Assembly: GCA_001443385.1 (NCBI GenBank)
Contig: LDXP01000008.1
Coordinates: 1-49,178, forward strand
Length of the DNA stretch: 49,178 bases
Reading direction: 5' to 3'
DNA from: Candidatus Rokubacteria bacterium CSP1-6
GTDB taxonomy: Bacteria > Methylomirabilota > Methylomirabilia > Rokubacteriales > CSP1-6
Numbering within the stretch: the first letter of the stretch is position 1; each line of letters opens with the position of its first letter. Of the stretch, positions 44,921 through 49,178 are shown in pieces. Both the position numbers and the translations under genes were made by a program. The notes beneath the pieces were generated by a model. The model was not told the DNA's origin, did no database searches, and was given only the letters and a program-made list of their open reading frames with translations.

Positions 44921-45361
44921 GTGGCGAAGCGCAAAGAGGACTCGGGCCTTCCCCTCAACGAGGTGCGCCAGCTCATCGATCTCGCGCAGGCGCGCGGCCT
45001 GTCGGAACTGGAGGTGAGCCGGGGGGAAACCCGCATCCGTATCCGGCGGGAGGTGGCTCACGCCGCGGCGCCCGTCGCGCCGACCCCGCCGGAGCAGGCC
45101 GAGAGAGCCGGGGCCCCCCTCGTCACCGTCGAGGCACCCATGGTAGGCACCTTCTACCGGGCGCCTTCCCCGACCACCGACCCGTACGTGAGGGAGGGGG
45201 ACGTCATCAAGGAAGGGCAGGTGCTCTGCATCATCGAAGCCATGAAGCTCATGAACGAGATCGAATCGAAGGTGGCCGGCCGGATCTCCAAGATCCTGGT
45301 CGAGAACGGTCAACCGGTCGAGTACGGCCAACCCCTCTTCCTCATCGAACCCCGGGCCTGA
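44921..45361 (+). CDS. accB: Biotin carboxyl carrier protein of acetyl-CoA carboxylase
   Basis: A 146-residue carrier; biotin is attached to Lys in EAMKLMNEIESKVAG near the C-terminus. The N-terminal helical part (LPLNEVRQLIDLAQARGLSELEVSRGETRIRIRRE) and the Ala/Pro-rich linker (AAAPVAPTPPEQAE) precede the biotinyl domain (VEAPMVGTFYRAPSPTTDPYVREGDVI). GTG start after TAGGAG. It is in line with efp; accC follows only after an intervening peptidase gene. Confidence 0.96.
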   Translation: MAKRKEDSGLPLNEVRQLIDLAQARGLSELEVSRGETRIRIRREVAHAAAPVAPTPPEQAERAGAPLVTVEAPMVGTFYRAPSPTTDPYVREGDVIKEGQVLCIIEAMKLMNEIESKVAGRISKILVENGQPVEYGQPLFLIEPRA

Positions 45362-45377
45362 CCCGAAGGAAATCCCA

Positions 45378-46772
45378 GTGGCGACCTGCCCCAACTGCGG
45401 GTCAACTCTCCTCAGCGCCGGCTCCCGGTGCGCGACGTGCCGGCCCCCGGCGCTGCGGCCGGCGTCAGGCGCCTTCAGGGGCGCCGCAGGGGTACTCAGC
45501 GCCGTCGCTCTCGCGCTGCTCGCCCTTTCCATCGCCGGTCCCGCGTTCCTCTGGAAGCCTCCCGCGCCGGCCGACCAGCCGGGCAATCCCGGAACCCGGC
45601 TCGTCGGGCTGCCGCCCTCGCGGGCCGAACTCCCCGAGGTCTCCCTCCTCACGGAAGAGGGAATCCGGTTCTACAGCGCCGGCCAGTATCCCGACGCCTG
45701 CCAGCGCTTCGCCGACGCCATGGAGCGGGAGCGAGAGAACTCGATCCTCCGCCAGAACGTGGCGCGCTGCTTCGAGGGCTGGGGCTGGCAGAGCCTCCGC
45801 GCCGGCAAGGCCGAGGAGGCCCGCCTTCTCTTTGGCCAGGGGCTCCAGCAGGAGCCCGAATCCTCGCCCCTCCTGACGGGATTCGCCCTGGCCGCCATCC
45901 ACGCGGGCCGGCCCAACGAGGCGCTGGAGCCGCTGGAGCGGGCGGTCAACGCCTCCCCGGATCCCGAAGCGACGCTGCTGCTGGCCCGGCTCTATGACCA
46001 GCGAGACCGGAGCGACCGCGCGATCGCGCACCTCCACCGACTGCTGGAGCGCGACCCTTCCCACCCCGAGGCCACCCGGCTCCTGGACAAGCTCGAGCGG
46101 GAGCGCCGGGCGGAGGCGGGGTACCGGAAGGACGAGACCGCGCACTTCGTGGTGAAGGACCGCGAGCCCGGGGAGCCCGAGATCCGCCGGGTGGTGCTCG
46201 GGATCCTCGAGGAGATCCGCGCCGCCGTCGGGCGCGAGTTCAACTTCCTTCCCTCGGAGAAGATCACCGTCATCCTCTATCCCGACGAGCGCTTCCAGGA
46301 GGTCACCGGCACCCACCACTGGGTGAGCGGGATCTTCGATGGGAAGATCCGGCTCCCTGTGGGAGCCCTCCGGGGGCGCACGCGAGCGCTGGAGCGCCTG
46401 CTGACCCACGAGTACACCCACGCGGTCGTCCACGTCCTCTCGAGGGGCCGGGCTCCCCGCTGGCTCCAGGAGGGGCTGGCCCAGCACGCGGAGCGGATTC
46501 CCGACGATCCCGATCTGCACCTCTCCGGAGGGATGACCCTGGCCGGCCTGGAAGCGCTGCTGCGGGATGGGGACCTGGCCAAGGCCCGGATGGGCTACCA
46601 GGTCTCGCTCTGGGTCGTCCGCGACCTGCTCCAGCGCGGCGGCATGGAGCGCATGCGTGAGCTGCTGGCGCGTCTCGGCAAGGGCGAGTCGGCGGCGGCC
46701 GCGGTCCCGCGCGTGTACGGGCTGCCGCTGGCCGAGCTCGAGGCCCAGTGGCACCGCATCCTTGGAGGGTAA
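45378..46772 (+). CDS. Membrane-anchored TPR and peptidase MA-like metallopeptidase
   Basis: A 464-residue protein with three parts: an N-terminal zinc ribbon (CPNCGSTLLSAGSRCATC), one membrane segment (GVLSAVALALLALSIAGPAFLW), and external TPRs (about residues 90-250). A zinc-peptidase domain follows with RLLTHEYTHAVVHVLSRGRAPRWLQEGLAQHAE: HEYTH is HExxH and the downstream EGLAQ Glu is the gluzincin third ligand. This layout is the 'peptidase MA-like' type. Substrate unknown. GTG start with AAGGA upstream. Its position, 16 bases after accB and 9 before accC, is unusual because accB and accC are normally adjacent; it must be co-transcribed with fatty-acid synthesis genes. Confidence 0.88.
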   Translation: MATCPNCGSTLLSAGSRCATCRPPALRPASGAFRGAAGVLSAVALALLALSIAGPAFLWKPPAPADQPGNPGTRLVGLPPSRAELPEVSLLTEEGIRFYSAGQYPDACQRFADAMERERENSILRQNVARCFEGWGWQSLRAGKAEEARLLFGQGLQQEPESSPLLTGFALAAIHAGRPNEALEPLERAVNASPDPEATLLLARLYDQRDRSDRAIAHLHRLLERDPSHPEATRLLDKLERERRAEAGYRKDETAHFVVKDREPGEPEIRRVVLGILEEIRAAVGREFNFLPSEKITVILYPDERFQEVTGTHHWVSGIFDGKIRLPVGALRGRTRALERLLTHEYTHAVVHVLSRGRAPRWLQEGLAQHAERIPDDPDLHLSGGMTLAGLEALLRDGDLAKARMGYQVSLWVVRDLLQRGGMERMRELLARLGKGESAAAAVPRVYGLPLAELEAQWHRILGG

Positions 46773-46781
46773 AGTTGGGTC

Positions 46782-48116
46782 GTGTTTAACAAGATACTGA
46801 TCGCAAACCGCGGCGAGATCGCCCTCCGGATCCTGCGGGCCTGCCGCGAGATGGGGATCCGGGCCGTCGTCGCCCATTCCAAGGTGGACGCCAATTCCCT
46901 CCCCGTTCGCCTCGCCGACGAGTCCATCTGCGTCGGGCCCGACGATGCCCGGTCGAGCTACCTGAACATCCCGAGCATCATCTCGGCGGCGGCCGTGACC
47001 GACAGCGAAGCGATCCACCCCGGCTACGGGTTCCTTTCCGAGAACGCCGCGTTCGCGGATATCTGCCGGGCTTGCGGGATCACGTTCATCGGCCCGTCCC
47101 CGGAAGCCATCCGCCTCATGGGCGACAAAGCCCAGGCGCGGGAGCTCGCCCGTCAGGCCGGCGCGCCCATCATTCCGGGCAGCGAAGGCCCCCTCAAGGA
47201 CGAGGACCAGGCCCACAGCGCGGCCGAGGCCGTCGGGTTTCCCCTGATCCTCAAAGCGGCCGCCGGCGGGGGCGGGCGCGGGATGCGCATTGTCCGCGAG
47301 CGCGAGGCCCTGGCGCAGGCCTTTCACACGTGTCAGGCGGAGGCGGCCGCCGCCTTCGGCTCCTCCGAGGTCTATCTGGAAAAATTCGTGGAGGAGGCCC
47401 GCCACGTGGAGGTTCAGGTCCTGGGAGACCGGGCCGGCACGCGCATCCATCTGGGCGAGCGCGACTGCTCCGTCCAGCGCCGGTACCAGAAGCTCCTCGA
47501 GGAGTCCCCCGCGCCGGCCATCCCGCCCGCGACCCGGGCGGGCCTCCACAAGGCCGCGCTGGCCGTGGCGCAGGCCGTGAATTACACCAGCGCCGGCACC
47601 GTGGAGTTTCTCGTGGACCGGGAGGGAAACTTCTACTTCATCGAGATGAACACCCGCATCCAGGTCGAGCATCCAGTCACGGAGATGCTGACGGGGATCG
47701 ATCTCGTCCGCGAGCAGATCCTGATCGCCGGGGGAGAACCTCTCCGCTGGAGGCAGAGCGATATCCGCCCCGTCGGGCACGCCATCGAGTGCCGGATCAA
47801 CGCCGAAGATCCCGACACCTTCACCCCGAATCCGGGACGGGTCACCGCGTGGGTTCCCCCCGGAGGCCCGGGGGTCCGGGTGGACAGCCACCTCATGCCC
47901 GGCTACACGGTCCCGTCCGTCTACGACTCCCTCATCGCCAAGATCATCGTCCAGGGCGCCGACCGCCCGGAGGCGATCAACCGCATGCGGCGCGCGCTCT
48001 CCGAGACCATCGTCGAGGGGGTCAAGACCACGATCCCGTTCCACCTGCGCCTGCTCGAAGACCCCGTGTTCCGCGCCGGCAGTTTCCCCATTCCGAAGCT
48101 CGAGGTCGCGCTGTGA
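46782..48116 (+). CDS. accC: Biotin carboxylase subunit of acetyl-CoA carboxylase
   Basis: A 444-residue ATP-grasp enzyme that carboxylates the biotin on AccB. It starts V/M-F-N-K-I-L-I-A-N-R-G-E-I-A-L-R (GTG). Diagnostic motifs: HPGYGFLSENAAFA, LKAAAGGGGRGMRIV (the ATP-binding Gly loop), EKFVEEARHVEVQVLGD, GERDCSVQRRYQKLLEESPAP, FYFIEMNTRIQVEHPVTEMLTGIDLV and GHAIECRINAEDP. Length is normal for AccC rather than a fused propionyl-CoA carboxylase. No accA/accD in the window. Confidence 0.97.
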   Translation: MFNKILIANRGEIALRILRACREMGIRAVVAHSKVDANSLPVRLADESICVGPDDARSSYLNIPSIISAAAVTDSEAIHPGYGFLSENAAFADICRACGITFIGPSPEAIRLMGDKAQARELARQAGAPIIPGSEGPLKDEDQAHSAAEAVGFPLILKAAAGGGGRGMRIVREREALAQAFHTCQAEAAAAFGSSEVYLEKFVEEARHVEVQVLGDRAGTRIHLGERDCSVQRRYQKLLEESPAPAIPPATRAGLHKAALAVAQAVNYTSAGTVEFLVDREGNFYFIEMNTRIQVEHPVTEMLTGIDLVREQILIAGGEPLRWRQSDIRPVGHAIECRINAEDPDTFTPNPGRVTAWVPPGGPGVRVDSHLMPGYTVPSVYDSLIAKIIVQGADRPEAINRMRRALSETIVEGVKTTIPFHLRLLEDPVFRAGSFPIPKLEVAL

Positions 48117-48120
48117 ACTG

Positions 48121-48192
48121 CCCCTCACCTTCATCCTCTCCCCCCCCCTCACCCTACCTCTCCCCGCTGGGGAGAGGAGAAAAGGTGAGGGG
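48121..48192. repeat. Nested palindromic GC-rich repeat between accC and thiE
   Basis: Outer arms CCCCTCACCTT/AAGGTGAGGGG enclose a perfect hairpin CCTCTCCCC-gct-GGGGAGAGG, plus further partial copies (CCTCTCC, CCCCTCACCCT). Same family as 3303 and 9371. It starts 4 bases after the accC stop and a GGTGAGGGG copy continues into the first codons of thiE. Confidence 0.8.
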
Positions 48193-48200
48193 CATCTGAG

Positions 48201-48863
48201 TTGGGCAGGGTGAGGGGACGATTCGAGCTCGACCTGTATGTGATCCTGGACCGGACGGCCAGCCACGGGCGCGACCTCCGCGAGATTCTGGATGGCGTGA
48301 TTGCCGGAGGGGGTCGCTTGGTCCAGTTCCGCGAAAAGGAGTGGCCCCTCCGCCGCTGCCTCCCCCTCCTCGAGGATCTCCGGCGGAGGGCGAGGCAGGC
48401 CGGGATCGGCTTCGCCGTCAACGACCGGCTGGACCTGGCCCTGGCCGTGGAGGCCGACGGCTTGCACCTCGGCCAGGATGACCTTCCGGCCTCAGTGGCC
48501 CGCCGGCTCCTGCCGCCCTCGATGTTCCTCGGCGTCTCGACCCACACCGGGGAGCAGGCGAGACAGGCCGAACGCGAGGGGGCCGATTACGTCGCGGTGG
48601 GCTCGATCTTCCCCACCGCCACCAAGCCGGAGTTCCAGCTCGTCGGGCTGGACCTGCTCCGAGAGGTCCGCGGCCAGATCAGGGCCCCTCTCGTGGCCAT
48701 CGGGGGGATCACGGTGGACAACGCCGCCCAGGTCGTCGAGGCCGGCGCCGACGGGGTGGCGGTGATCTCGGCCGTTTGCGGGGCGCCCGATCCGGCGGAG
48801 GCCACCCGGCGCCTGCTCGAGCGAATCCGCCCCTCCTTGACAGCCCGGGACAGGCGGCTATAA
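48201..48863 (+). CDS. thiE: Thiamine phosphate synthase
   Basis: A 220-residue TIM-barrel enzyme that joins HMP-PP and HET-P to make thiamine phosphate. Motifs: LDLYVILDRTASHGRDL, GGGRLVQFREKEWP (diphosphate/substrate Arg), FAVNDRLDLALAVEADGLHLGQDDLP, LGVSTHTGEQARQAEREGADYVAVGSIFPTATKP, and VAIGGITVDNAAQVVEAGADGVAVISAV. The start is a TTG at 48201 or GTG at 48210; both lie in sequence derived from the upstream repeat, so the native start may have been altered. No other thi gene or TPP riboswitch is visible nearby. The stop codon TAA is part of the next gene's -10 box. Confidence 0.93.
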   Translation: MGRVRGRFELDLYVILDRTASHGRDLREILDGVIAGGGRLVQFREKEWPLRRCLPLLEDLRRRARQAGIGFAVNDRLDLALAVEADGLHLGQDDLPASVARRLLPPSMFLGVSTHTGEQARQAEREGADYVAVGSIFPTATKPEFQLVGLDLLREVRGQIRAPLVAIGGITVDNAAQVVEAGADGVAVISAVCGAPDPAEATRRLLERIRPSLTARDRRL

Positions 48864-48864
48864 T
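48837..48864 (+). promoter_or_regulatory. Consensus sigma-70 promoter at the thiE 3' end
   Basis: TTGACA - 16 bases - TATAAT, both hexamers perfect. The -10 includes the thiE TAA stop. It drives the downstream LivJ-type binding protein with a ~64-base leader. It is the strongest-looking housekeeping promoter in the window, in keeping with the high expression usual for periplasmic binding proteins. Confidence 0.85.
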
Positions 48865-48934
48865 CAGGGGCCAGACAGCAGCCTGGAGCCTGCCTTATCC
48901 ATTTGTGCGAAACCCAGCCAAGAGGAGGGAGTCG

Positions 48935-49178
48935 ATGAAAACCTTCCACATCCGAACGGCGCTCGTGATCCTCGCCGCCCTGGCGCTGGTGCTCCCGGTG
49001 GCCTTCACCGACGCCCAGATGAAAGGCACCATCAAGATCGCGACCCAGAGCCCGCTCTCCGGCGGCCAGGCGGCCCTCGGCGAGGGGATCAAGCTGGGCA
49101 CCCAGCTGGCCATCGAGCAGAAGAAGGGCCCGATCGAGAAGCTGGGCTTCAAGGTGGAACTGGTTCCCTACGACGACC
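48935..49178 (+). CDS. Branched-chain amino acid-type ABC transporter substrate-binding protein (partial)
   Basis: Runs off the window end after 81 codons, so it is absent from the ORF track. Signal peptide MKTFHIRTALVILAALALVLPVAFTDAQ, then MKGTIKIATQSPLSGGQAALGEGIKLGTQLAIEQ and LGFKVELVPYDD, the start of a LivJ/Peripla_BP_6 domain. GAGGAGGGAG lies 4 bases before the ATG. Permease and ATPase genes (livHMGF) would be expected beyond the window. The ligand cannot be predicted from this part. Confidence 0.9.
   Translation, partial: MKTFHIRTALVILAALALVLPVAFTDAQMKGTIKIATQSPLSGGQAALGEGIKLGTQLAIEQKKGPIEKLGFKVELVPYDD

Noticed and set aside
48117-48200. TPP riboswitch upstream of thiE
   Set aside because: The region is filled by the palindromic repeat and lacks the CUGAGA and related conserved TPP aptamer segments.
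45465-48467. Minus-strand 1000-residue ORF
   Set aside because: Long open frame caused by high GC opposite accC and the peptidase gene; no domain recognisable.

Overview
The window is a GC-rich (roughly two-thirds G+C) bacterial chromosome segment, almost fully coding, with about 43 genes on both strands. I saw no rRNA, tRNA, CRISPR array, insertion sequence or prophage. Several features point, by inference only, to an uncultivated lineage such as Candidatus Rokubacteria/Methylomirabilota or a deltaproteobacterial relative: a solo PF04392-type substrate-binding protein, a LivJ-type binding protein, a cyclase-ATPase-TPR regulator, a pilMNOPQ-aroCB-efp-accBC neighbourhood, and a DnaK operon with HspR.

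Layout. (1) 0.15-3.35 kb: oxidative pentose phosphate operon gnd-zwf-pgl. (2) 3.35-11.8 kb: mixed genes, namely a lipoprotein, an M48 metalloprotease, a large cyclase/AAA/TPR regulator, two SDR oxidoreductases, a small membrane protein and a solo ABC binding protein. (3) 11.9-16.5 kb: comM, then a GT-C/TPR membrane gene of foreign appearance lying between two copies of the comM 3' end, then an isochorismatase-family hydrolase and a coupled unknown gene. (4) 16.5-23.2 kb, minus strand: a lytic transglycosylase, then the heat-shock operon dnaK-dnaJ-hspR-lon. (5) 23.3-25.8 kb: a membrane-anchored unknown, a DUF1844 protein, and mazG coupled to a macro-domain gene. (6) 26.0-41.1 kb: a type IV pilus locus, pilB-pilT-pilC-pilS-pilR-pilA-(40-residue pilin fragment)-pilD-fimT-like-pilMNOPQ. 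(7) 41.2-48.9 kb: aroC-aroB-TPR-efp-accB-(peptidase)-accC-thiE. (8) The window ends inside a LivJ-type binding protein gene.

How the genes work together. PilB and PilT are the extension and retraction motors on PilC; PilD processes PilA; PilMNOP align the inner membrane with the PilQ secretin. PilS/PilR is a sigma-54-type two-component system, and near-identical sigma-54 promoter motifs lie upstream of pilB and pilA, with a third candidate upstream of pilM. pilC carries an apparent one-base frameshift. The DnaK operon encodes its probable repressor (HspR) and Lon.

Most notable observations: the duplicated comM 3' end whose six differences are all synonymous; a pair of intergenic hairpins with three compensatory base-pair changes; the sigma-54 pilus regulon; a DnaJ whose J-domain reads SPD instead of HPD; a 40-residue pilin fragment with its own ribosome binding site; and several TATAAT boxes so close to start codons that the mRNAs are probably leaderless.
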